Below are positions 1 through 6,208 of a stretch of DNA of 6,459 nucleotides, one piece after another (the first letter of the stretch is position 1; each line of letters opens with the position of its first letter). Source of the stretch: Nanobdellota archaeon (GTDB taxonomy: Archaea > Nanobdellota > Nanobdellia > SCGC-AAA011-G17 > JAFCDX01); the NCBI GenBank assembly GCA_018816585.1, contig JAHIVQ010000006.1:1-6459 (forward strand). Direction: 5' to 3'. Below the pieces are notes generated by a model, which worked only from the letters and a program-made list of their open reading frames with translations, had not been told where the DNA came from and made no database searches. A program made the translations under genes and the position numbers.

Positions 1-1
1 A

Positions 2-403
2 ATTCAGACAAAAGATGTTATACACGAACTAGATGGAACAATAAGAGAAGTAGTAAGAGAAGGTCCAGGTTCAAGAAGAACTCCAACAATAAAAATTTCT
101 AAAGGTGAATTTGATATACAAGAACCTGATGCAGATGGTAAGTCAAGAATAATTTGGATATTGCCAAATAGTAAATTTATGTTTTCTGAGCCAGGAAGTA
201 ATATAAGAGAAGGTAACCTTAATATTACTACATATAATACTCCTATTAAGGATGAATATAAAGTTCAGATACAAGTAGAATATGATACAATTGCTTTAGA
301 AACAAATATACAAACTCTTTCAGGACAGTATAATTTAATTATAACTAATGAAGGTGTTGATAATAATAAAATAAAGGTTTCAATTAATGAATTAAGCATA
401 TAA
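2..403 (+). CDS. 3' part of an unrecognised, probably exported or pilin-like protein (5' end outside window)
   Basis: The frame is open from the left edge to the TAA at 401-403, giving 133 residues that begin IQTKDVIHELDG and end VSINELSI. I do not recognise a family. The visible part has no transmembrane segment and no cysteines, and is rich in alternating polar and hydrophobic residues (KVQIQVEYDT, YNLIITNEG), which suggests a beta-sandwich of the kind seen in the ectodomains of archaeal secreted or pilin-like proteins. The downstream genes are a pilus/secretion ATPase and its membrane platform, so a substrate or surface protein here would make sense, but that is inference. A class III signal peptide or N-terminal hydrophobic helix, if there is one, lies upstream of the window. 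A TTG at 161 could be read as a start, but the frame continues well upstream with similar composition, so a 5'-truncated longer gene is much more likely than an 80-residue protein. Confidence 0.7.
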   Translation: MQTKDVIHELDGTIREVVREGPGSRRTPTIKISKGEFDIQEPDADGKSRIIWILPNSKFMFSEPGSNIREGNLNITTYNTPIKDEYKVQIQVEYDTIALETNIQTLSGQYNLIITNEGVDNNKIKVSINELSI

Positions 404-408
404 CAAAA

Positions 409-420
409 GATATATAAATT
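409..420 (+). promoter_or_regulatory. Candidate archaeal TATA box (with purine-rich BRE-like bases just upstream) for the ATPase operon
   Basis: The 36-nt gap between the upstream stop and the ATPase ATG contains gatatataaatt, preceded by the A-rich acaaaa. Its centre near 414-415 is about 26 nt upstream of the A of the ATG at 440. That is the usual archaeal TATA-to-start-site distance, so transcription would begin at or next to the start codon and give a leaderless or nearly leaderless mRNA. An alternative cue is aggt at 429-432, seven bases before the ATG, a weak Shine-Dalgarno match that would require an upstream start site and co-transcription with the preceding gene. The region is AT-rich, so a TATA-like string could occur by chance. 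Confidence 0.4.
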
Positions 421-439
421 CTTATTCTAGGTAATATAT

Positions 440-3400
440 ATGTTTGAGAAGTTGTTTAAAAAAGAGGTTAAGATAAAAGAAGAACCAAAAGAGGACTATA
501 TTTTCAAGGTGGAAAACCAAAATGAGATTCCTACTTTGCCTGATTTTAAGACAAAGGAAGAAACAAATATACGTTATCCTTTAATTGAGCCATATGCATA
601 TGCTCATATCCAGTGGGATAAAGAAAAACAAGAAGTTATCTATAAAGTTGAAGAGCCAGAATTAACTCCAAAAGAAAAAGAAATTCTAAAAATTCTTGAA
701 GATGGAGTTAAAGAAATGATAAATATAAGTTTTATTTCTATTAAAGAAGGAGATGTTGTAATAAAATATCTTGAAAAGAATCTAAAAATACTGATAAAAG
801 AACTTGGTTTTAATTTATCTAAAGAAACATTCTTGAAAATAATGTATTATATTTACAGGGATTTTGTTGGAATGAATGAGATAGAACCATTATTAAGCGA
901 TTATTTCATAGAAGATATTGAGTGCAATGGAATTAATTCCCCAATATATTTAGTTCATAGAAAATACAGGAACTTAAAGACAAATATAACCTTTGATGAT
1001 GTTCCTTATCTGGCAAGTTTTGTTGAAAAGCTTGCACAGAAATGCGGACGTTATGTTTCTTATGCTTCTCCTTTATTAGATGGAACCTTGCCAAATGGAT
1101 TCAGAGTAAATGCAACTTATACTACAGATGTTTCTTCAAAAGGGCCTACTTTCTGCTTTGCAGATGGTTATTTGCAGTTAAATGATGGAAGTGTTAGAAA
1201 CATAAAAGAATTTTTTGAGGATTCTAAAAAGAATTTTGGATCGAAAATAGAGGAGGGTAATGAAATTGTAGAACTGCATAATTATGGATGCTGTGGTGTT
1301 GATGAAAATACACTAGAACAATTTAATTCTAAATTAAATACAATCATTAAGCTGAAGCCCCCTGAATATTTGGTTGATATTAAATTAGAAGATGGTTCTG
1401 ATATAACAACAACAACCAATCATCTCTTCCATGTTGTAAATGAAAAACTTGAATTAGTTGAAGCAAAAGATCTCAAAGAAGGGATGTTTATTCCTGTTCC
1501 AAGAAAGATAGATGTTATCGGCTGTTTACAAACAATTAACGTAGCTAATTTATTAAAGGAATTTTCTTATAACAAAAAAATATGTGTAGTGACAAGCCCA
1601 ACTATAAAAGAGATGGTTGTAAATAAGATATCTAATTTTAAAGAAAATTACAGGAATTATAATCAGCAATTATCGCAAAAATTTGGAGTTCATAACTCGT
1701 ATTTTTATGAAATAATTTCAAGAGGAAATTCAATATCTTTTGAAGTGTTAAATAAAATCACTCCAGATATTAATTCTTTAGAAGATATATCTGTTGTTGT
1801 TTATGGTGGTGGAAGAAAGGATAAAAGCAAGACTGTTTTTATACCAAAGACTGTTGATGAAGATTTGGCATATTTATGCGGGGCAATGATCAGCGATGGT
1901 CATCTTTCTGAAAATAATATAGATATTGCTACATATGAAAATGGCTTTAAAGAAGCAGTTACATCCAGATTGCTTAAAAAATTTGGAAAATATGAAGTAT
2001 ATTACAATGGAAACAGAGTTTATTTATGCAATTCATTTATACCCTTCTTTTTTAATAAAGTATTCGAAATTCCTTACGGAAAAAAATCAAGCATTGTAAA
2101 AGTTCCTGATATAATCTTTAAATCTGATAATAAAATAATAGCATCATTTATTCGTGGTCTTTTTGATGGAGATGGCTGTGCATCCTGCTCTTTAGCATAT
2201 AAGACAAATTCAAAGGATTTAGCATATGGCATCACTTATTTATTGGCAAGATTGGGAATACATTCGTTAGTAAGAATTTATAATAATCAATATTCTGTTA
2301 TAATACCGACCATTTATAATAAAATATATCATGATTTAATAGGCTTTGAAAATATATTTAAGAAAAATAAACTTATTGATTTAATAAAAAAATCAGACAA
2401 AACAAAATCTTATATTAATCATGGAAGAATTCCTGCAGAACCAGTACTTAATTTAATTAAACTAGCAGGCATATCTAAGAGAAAATTGATTAATTTATTG
2501 GGTTGTACAAATTCTTATAATCGATTTTATCATGATTCATTATCCAGACCTTTTGCAGAAGATATTATTTCTGTAATTGAAAAAGAAAATAATAGTGATA
2601 CTAAAGTTAAAATAGCAATACATGAAATCAAATCATTATTAAATAATAATCAAGAATATATAAATATAACATCAGTAAATATTAAACAAAATAAAGAGAA
2701 TATTCCTGTTTATGATATTGAACTGGACCCATGTAAATTTTTTATAGCCGGTAATAAACCAATGAATGTTTTTGATACTATAAGACAGTTTACCAAAGAA
2801 CCTTGGAGTCCTCCAAAAATGATTGAGCTTGGAACAGTAAGCCCTGAAATTCTTGCTTATTTATGGATAATTATTGAGAATGAATTTAATGTTATGGTTA
2901 TTGGCGGAACTGGCTCTGGTAAGTGTGTAACAGGAGACACGCCAGTTTATTTAAGTAATGGAAAGAAGATAGGGATTAAGAATATAGTAGAATCTAAATT
3001 TAAGTTGGGAGATATCAAAAAAAGTGATGGTTGGGAATATAGTGATGGAGATGGAACAACAATATTATCACTTGATAATAATCTAAAAATATCTAAAAGA
3101 CCAATAAGCAGATTTTGGAGGCATAAGGCGCCAAATAAGCTTATAAAAATAACAACAAGATCTGGAAGAACTATTACAACAACGCCAGAACATCCTTTTT
3201 TTAAATGTTTTAATGGTAAATTGTTGAAAATTAAAGCAGAAGAGTTAACTAATGAGGAGAGAATTGCTGTTCCAAGATTCTTGCCATATTATAAAGAACT
3301 ATCAAAACAAAATTTAATAGAATATATTAAAGATGAAAAAAATGTCTATGTGTATAATAAAACTAATCAGATAAATAAAATTTATAATATATTAAGCAAA

Positions 3401-5251
3401 AAATATAATTGCACCAGAATTCAGTTAGCAAAGAGATTTGGTTATAAGATTGGAACATTTAATTCTTGGTCTGTTAGTAATAGCATACCATTCAAAGATT
3501 ATTATGGATTTATAAAAAAAGCAGGATTAAAGTTAAATAATAATTTGATATTGAAGCCTAAAACAACCAGTAATGCCTGCAAATTACCAGAAATAAAACC
3601 AGAATTATTTAGATTCTTAGCTTTGATTATTGGGGATGGTCACTTAACAAGAACATATGTAGAGCTTTCTAACTCTAATGTTTCTTTATTAAATGAGTTT
3701 TTAACTTTGGGAAATGATTTATTTGGAGTGAATGGAAAAATAAAACATCCAAAAAATAGGGTGTCAAAAGCAATCATTAATTCTTCTGTATTATGCACTT
3801 TTCTTAATAAAATATTTCAGATTCCATATGGGAATAAGGCAAAGATAGTTGCAGTACCAGATATGCTTTTTGAACAGAATGAAAAATGTGTAGCTGAGTT
3901 CTTGTCTGGAATTATTGATTGCGAAGGTTATGTAAGTAAAAATAGTATAGAATTAACATCTGTCAGTGAGAAACTCTCTCAGGGGATTGGAACATTACTC
4001 TTGAGGTTAGGTGTACTATCAAGTGTTATAAAAAGGCCGAATCATTTTAGAATTAATATTCATGGTTATAATAATATAAATAAACTTAATTCAGAGATTT
4101 CATTAAAGGAAGAAAATAAAAAATCTAAATTAGATACACTTCTTAAAAGAACCCTTGCCCATAAAACAGTTAATTTAGATGTGTTCCCTAATCTGTCAAA
4201 TTTTGTTCATTCTTTAAGGATTAATGATGGATTAACTCAGTGCCAGTTTGCTCAGAATATTGGTGTATCAAGAAGATTGGTTGGAATGTGGGAGAATGGA
4301 TTTAGAAATCCTAGTATAGAATCTATTGCAAAATTAAATAAATCTGTTGATAATACCGGAATTAAATTGTTATCAAATTCTGATATATTCTGGGATCAAG
4401 TTATTGACGTAGAAATATTAAAGAATCATGAAGAAAAATATGTTTATGATCTAACTGTTGATGATGTTCATAATTTCTTAGCTGGTGAAATCCCATTAAT
4501 AGTCCACAATACAACTATGCTTAATAATTTAGCATTTTTTATTCCACAGCAAGCAAGAGTCGTTTCGATCGAAGACACTAGAGAATTAAATTTAGAACAT
4601 GAAAATTGGCTGCCAAGTGTTGCACGTGAGGGTGTTGGATTGGCAAATATTGTTGGTCAAAAATATGGAGAAGTAACTTTATTTGATTTATTAAAAGAAA
4701 GTTTCAGACAGAGACCAGATTATGTTATTATTGGTGAAGTTAGAGGTAAAGAAGCTTTTGTATTATTCCAGGGTATGAGTTCTGGACATCCAAGTATGGG
4801 TACAATGCACGCAAATGATGTTCAAACAATGATAAGAAGATTAGAAACACCTCCAATAGAATTATCACCATCTTTAGTTGAATCTATGGATGCTGTTTGT
4901 ATTATGTCTCAGGCAAAAGTTAATGGAAAAGATGTAAGACGTTTAAGAGAGGTTGATGAAATAATTTCAGTACCTGAAGAAGTTGGTAAAGCTCAAATGA
5001 ATGTTCCATTCCAATGGGATTCAAGAACAGACACATTTTACTTTAAAACAGATAGTTATATCTTTCAAAAATTAGTAAATCAGTATGGATTTACAAAAGA
5101 GCATTTATTGCAGGAGTTTGAGTACAGAACAAGATTATTAGTTGAATTATACAAAAGAAAAATATTTGATTATAAAAAAGTGCAGAATGTAATAAATGAA
5201 TATGCAAGATCTCCAAGAAAAGTTCTGAAAGATTATGGTATAATAAAATGA
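440..5251 (+). CDS. Archaeal type II/IV secretion (pilus/archaellum-type) ATPase containing two inteins
   Basis: Hexameric cytoplasmic ATPase of the GspE/ArlI/TadA superfamily, which powers assembly of type IV pilus-like filaments or secretion. The precursor has 1603 residues; exteins 1-238, 780-828 and 1358-1603 join to 533, a normal length. The N-extein starts with a basic, charged leader and then the N-terminal domain, including a stretch around residues 146-238 typical of the family (EPLLSDYFIEDIECNG; PLLDGTLPNGFRVNAT). Walker A GGTGSGK is at 822-828 and its Thr is at 1358. The Asp box SIEDTREL is at 1376-1383, the Walker B-like DYVIIGEVRG at 1427-1436 with Glu1433, and the His box GHPSMGTMHAND at 1449-1460. 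HENWLP and RQRPDY point to the archaeal branch rather than bacterial CpaF, and there is no zinc-binding tetracysteine of bacterial GspE. The start ATG at 440 is preceded by a weak aggt and a TATA box. The stop TGA overlaps the next start (ATGA), implying translational coupling with the membrane platform gene. The frame is unbroken and all catalytic boxes are present. Confidence 0.95.
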   Translation: MFEKLFKKEVKIKEEPKEDYIFKVENQNEIPTLPDFKTKEETNIRYPLIEPYAYAHIQWDKEKQEVIYKVEEPELTPKEKEILKILEDGVKEMINISFISIKEGDVVIKYLEKNLKILIKELGFNLSKETFLKIMYYIYRDFVGMNEIEPLLSDYFIEDIECNGINSPIYLVHRKYRNLKTNITFDDVPYLASFVEKLAQKCGRYVSYASPLLDGTLPNGFRVNATYTTDVSSKGPTFCFADGYLQLNDGSVRNIKEFFEDSKKNFGSKIEEGNEIVELHNYGCCGVDENTLEQFNSKLNTIIKLKPPEYLVDIKLEDGSDITTTTNHLFHVVNEKLELVEAKDLKEGMFIPVPRKIDVIGCLQTINVANLLKEFSYNKKICVVTSPTIKEMVVNKISNFKENYRNYNQQLSQKFGVHNSYFYEIISRGNSISFEVLNKITPDINSLEDISVVVYGGGRKDKSKTVFIPKTVDEDLAYLCGAMISDGHLSENNIDIATYENGFKEAVTSRLLKKFGKYEVYYNGNRVYLCNSFIPFFFNKVFEIPYGKKSSIVKVPDIIFKSDNKIIASFIRGLFDGDGCASCSLAYKTNSKDLAYGITYLLARLGIHSLVRIYNNQYSVIIPTIYNKIYHDLIGFENIFKKNKLIDLIKKSDKTKSYINHGRIPAEPVLNLIKLAGISKRKLINLLGCTNSYNRFYHDSLSRPFAEDIISVIEKENNSDTKVKIAIHEIKSLLNNNQEYINITSVNIKQNKENIPVYDIELDPCKFFIAGNKPMNVFDTIRQFTKEPWSPPKMIELGTVSPEILAYLWIIIENEFNVMVIGGTGSGKCVTGDTPVYLSNGKKIGIKNIVESKFKLGDIKKSDGWEYSDGDGTTILSLDNNLKISKRPISRFWRHKAPNKLIKITTRSGRTITTTPEHPFFKCFNGKLLKIKAEELTNEERIAVPRFLPYYKELSKQNLIEYIKDEKNVYVYNKTNQINKIYNILSKKYNCTRIQLAKRFGYKIGTFNSWSVSNSIPFKDYYGFIKKAGLKLNNNLILKPKTTSNACKLPEIKPELFRFLALIIGDGHLTRTYVELSNSNVSLLNEFLTLGNDLFGVNGKIKHPKNRVSKAIINSSVLCTFLNKIFQIPYGNKAKIVAVPDMLFEQNEKCVAEFLSGIIDCEGYVSKNSIELTSVSEKLSQGIGTLLLRLGVLSSVIKRPNHFRINIHGYNNINKLNSEISLKEENKKSKLDTLLKRTLAHKTVNLDVFPNLSNFVHSLRINDGLTQCQFAQNIGVSRRLVGMWENGFRNPSIESIAKLNKSVDNTGIKLLSNSDIFWDQVIDVEILKNHEEKYVYDLTVDDVHNFLAGEIPLIVHNTTMLNNLAFFIPQQARVVSIEDTRELNLEHENWLPSVAREGVGLANIVGQKYGEVTLFDLLKESFRQRPDYVIIGEVRGKEAFVLFQGMSSGHPSMGTMHANDVQTMIRRLETPPIELSPSLVESMDAVCIMSQAKVNGKDVRRLREVDEIISVPEEVGKAQMNVPFQWDSRTDTFYFKTDSYIFQKLVNQYGFTKEHLLQEFEYRTRLLVELYKRKIFDYKKVQNVINEYARSPRKVLKDYGIIK
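1658..1759 (+). other. Helix-turn-helix-like segment, N-terminal to the endonuclease in intein 1
   Basis: Residues 407-440 contain QQLSQKFGVHNSYFYEIISR followed by GNSISFEVLNKI. The spacing resembles a Cro/CI-type helix-turn-helix: a polar helix ending in LSQKFGV, a turn, a recognition-like helix, and then a charged SRGNSIS linker into another helix. It lies between splicing block B and the endonuclease motifs, where it could help bind the homing site. The assignment is by pattern only and the similarity is moderate. Confidence 0.5.
1847..2359 (+). other. LAGLIDADG homing endonuclease domain of intein 1
   Basis: Residues about 470-640. The first dodecapeptide is AYLCGAMISDGHL with acidic Asp486, and the second is SFIRGLFDGDG with Asp578. 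They lie 92 residues apart, the usual separation for a monomeric two-motif enzyme. Each motif is followed by alternating strand/helix sequence (for example IYNNQYSVIIPTIYN) expected of the DNA-binding beta saddle. Both metal-binding acids are present, so the endonuclease could be active and would cut intein-free alleles of the ATPase gene at the GPTF|TIRQF coding site. Activity is inferred. Confidence 0.85.
2444..2581 (+). other. Helix-turn-helix-like segment, C-terminal to the endonuclease in intein 1
   Basis: Residues 669-714 contain LAGISKRKLINLLGC, then SLSRPFAEDIISVIE. The IS-x-RKL-x-x-LLG core matches the first two helices of a helix-turn-helix, and the later RPFAEDIISVIE resembles the helix that follows the recognition helix in Xre-like domains. 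The segment lies between the endonuclease and block F. It is similar in position, though not closely in sequence, to the Xre-like segment of intein 2. Confidence 0.5.
3407..3529 (+). other. Helix-turn-helix-like segment, N-terminal to the endonuclease in intein 2
   Basis: Residues 990-1030 contain CTRIQLAKRFGYKIGTFNSW followed by IPFKDYYGFIKKAGL. The pattern (LAKRFGY, turn, TFNSWSVSNSIP, then a helix) fits a helix-turn-helix in which the second helix would be the recognition helix. It occupies the same place as the N-terminal segment of intein 1, between block B and the first LAGLIDADG motif. The assignment is by eye. Confidence 0.55.
3587..4084 (+). other. LAGLIDADG homing endonuclease domain of intein 2
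   Basis: Residues about 1050-1215. The first motif is FLALIIGDGHL with Asp1066, and the second is FLSGIIDCEGYV with Glu1162 in the catalytic position; Glu is an accepted substitute there. The motifs are 96 residues apart. Both acids are present, which favours an active nuclease targeting the intein-free P-loop coding sequence. Between the motifs the sequence parallels intein 1 (LNKIFQIPYG against FNKVFEIPYG), showing that the two endonucleases share ancestry. Confidence 0.87.
4214..4348 (+). other. Xre/Cro-CI-like helix-turn-helix domain, C-terminal to the endonuclease in intein 2
   Basis: Residues 1259-1303 read like a textbook Cro/CI-type domain: LRINDGLTQCQFAQNIGVS, then RRLVGMWENGFRNPSIESIAKL. 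The LTQ-x-x-FAQ-x-x-GVS start, the recognition helix ending in W-E-N-G, and the R-x-P-S-I-E-S-I-A-K-L third helix are all recognisable. It is the clearest of the four helix-turn-helix segments in this ORF. Its likely role is added DNA contact for the homing endonuclease. A free transcriptional role after excision is possible but has no direct support. Confidence 0.8.
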
Positions 5252-6207
5252 AAAAAACCACAGAAAGAAAAGATATTAAAAACTATATTAAAAGATTAAA
5301 AAAGGGCATAGAAAAGGTAGAAGAAGAAAAATTTACATTATACAACTCAAATAAATTTGCTATAATTGCTAATAGATTTACAGAGCCACTTACTGTTTAT
5401 TTGTTGAATAAATTCCCTGATTTATTCAGGCCTTTATTAAAATCACTAAAGTTAGTGAGATTTAATATGCTTTCAAAGAGTTATATAAGCTTGATGCTGT
5501 TTTTAACATTTTTATCTTTGATTGTTTTTTCAGTATTCTTTTCTGTAATATTCTTAAATCCAATAACTGGAATTGCACTTGGTTTTGTTTTAATGATATT
5601 TACTTTTATAATTATATATTTTTATCCACAATCTGATATTAGTACAAGAAGAAAAAGAATAAAGAATGAGTTGCCATTTGCTATAATACATATGGCTGCT
5701 GTTTCAGGATCTGGAACACCACCAATAAATATTTTTTCTCTTTTAGTAAAATCTGAGCAGGATTATCCTGAATTAAGCAAGGAATTCAAGAAAATCTTGA
5801 ATTATATTAATATATTTGGATATAATTTGAGCACAGCATTAAAAGGAGTTGCTGATACTACACCTTCTCCTGAATTTAAGGAATTATTAAATGGAGTAAT
5901 CTCTTCAATTGAAACGGGGGGTAATTTACAGCAATATCTTGATAACAAGGCAAAAGATTCACTTTCAACATATCAGTTAGAAAGGAAAAAGTATGTTGAA
6001 TCTATAGCAACATATTCTGATATTTATACTGCATTATTGGTTGCAGCTCCATTATTATTTATAACCACTTTAACAATAATTAATGTTATTGGGGGTGCAA
6101 TTGGAGGTTTGTCTGTGTCAACAATAGCAACAGTTGGTACATTTGTTGTACTACCTGGATTAAATCTGGTATTTATTATATTTTTAAATCTGACAAAACA
6201 AGAATAA
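5248..6207 (+). CDS. T2SF-family membrane platform protein (TadC/ArlJ-like, half length)
   Basis: Integral membrane protein expected to form the inner platform on which the upstream ATPase acts during pilus assembly or secretion. The 319 residues begin with a basic, charged cytoplasmic region (1-75) and a hydrophobic pair at about 79-103 and 105-126. A soluble helical T2SF domain follows at about 140-255, marked by ELPFAIIHMAAVSGSGTPP at its start and SSIETGGNLQQYL near its end. A second hydrophobic pair lies at about 259-281 and 291-313. It carries a single T2SF repeat, like TadB or TadC, whereas ArlJ (FlaJ) is usually much longer. The ATG overlaps the ATPase stop as ATGA, and no strong Shine-Dalgarno precedes it, so translational coupling is likely. 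The start is supported by that overlap. The next gene follows after one base and appears to supply the second T2SF unit. Confidence 0.88.
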   Translation: MKKTTERKDIKNYIKRLKKGIEKVEEEKFTLYNSNKFAIIANRFTEPLTVYLLNKFPDLFRPLLKSLKLVRFNMLSKSYISLMLFLTFLSLIVFSVFFSVIFLNPITGIALGFVLMIFTFIIIYFYPQSDISTRRKRIKNELPFAIIHMAAVSGSGTPPINIFSLLVKSEQDYPELSKEFKKILNYINIFGYNLSTALKGVADTTPSPEFKELLNGVISSIETGGNLQQYLDNKAKDSLSTYQLERKKYVESIATYSDIYTALLVAAPLLFITTLTIINVIGGAIGGLSVSTIATVGTFVVLPGLNLVFIIFLNLTKQE

Positions 6208-6208
6208 A

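Larger units (their letters stand above)
1154..2776 (+). mobile_element. Intein 1 of the ATPase (541 aa, LAGLIDADG type) with an atypical Phe-Asp C-terminus
   Basis: In-frame protein-splicing element, residues 239-779 of the precursor. It starts with Cys239 in a block A-like CFADGYLQLNDG. Block B is DITTTTNH, with the TxxH motif at 325-328. The C-terminal splicing part includes VYDIELD (757-763, block F) followed by PCKFFIAG, and ends NVFD at 779, with Thr780 as the +1 residue. Its boundaries are fixed by the host: removal restores GPTF joined to TIRQF, a conserved junction in this ATPase family. Between the splicing halves lie a helix-turn-helix-like segment (about 407-440), two LAGLIDADG motifs (479-487 and 571-579) and a second helix-turn-helix-like segment (about 669-714). 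Two departures from the norm stand out: the last two residues are Phe-Asp instead of His-Asn, and the usual block F His-Asn is Cys-Lys. Splicing is inferred from the intact host, not shown. Confidence 0.9.
2924..4510 (+). mobile_element. Intein 2 of the ATPase (529 aa, LAGLIDADG type) inserted in the Walker A P-loop
   Basis: In-frame protein-splicing element, residues 829-1357. It has canonical class 1 hallmarks: Cys829 in block A CVTGDTPVYLSNGKK, block B TITTTPEH with TxxH at 915-918, block F VYDLTVDDVHNFLAG (1336-1349), and the terminal LIVHN with His1356-Asn1357 followed by Thr1358. Excision restores GGTGSGK joined to TTML, a complete Walker A motif. The central region carries a helix-turn-helix-like segment (about 990-1030), a two-motif LAGLIDADG endonuclease, and a clear Xre-like helix-turn-helix (about 1259-1303). 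P-loop insertion sites are a recurrent intein niche because the DNA is so conserved. All its arginines use AGA/AGG, whereas the exteins include four CGT codons; the numbers are too small to prove recent transfer. It is evidently related to intein 1: the stretches around PYGNKAKIVAVPD and PYGKKSSIVKVPD match well. Confidence 0.95.

Noticed and set aside
161..403. An 80-residue gene starting at TTG 161.
   Set aside because: The same frame is open back to the window edge with protein-like composition (KISKGEFDIQEPDADGK), so this is the tail of a longer gene cut by the window.
404..439. A terminator for the upstream gene at the T-rich ttcttattct.
   Set aside because: The stretch is short, interrupted by other bases and has no hairpin; it is not distinguishable from AT-rich background.
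2762..2770. An alternative intein 1 end after Asn in PMN (bases 2765-2767), which would give a normal terminal Asn.
   Set aside because: The +1 residue would then be Val, which cannot act as the nucleophile, and the host would retain an extra Val-Phe-Asp before the conserved TIRQF.
440..5251. A natural giant multidomain ATPase with fused nuclease and regulator domains.
   Set aside because: The inserted blocks carry splicing motifs A, B, F and G, and their removal rejoins conserved ATPase sequence (GPTF-TIRQF and GSGK-TTML), so they are inteins, not functional fusions.
440..5251. Bacterial Tad pilus ATPase (CpaF/TadA), suggested by the ATPase-T2SF-T2SF order.
   Set aside because: The motifs HENWLP, RQRPDY and the sequence around the Asp and His boxes fit the archaeal pilus/archaellum branch better, and the upstream TATA box agrees.
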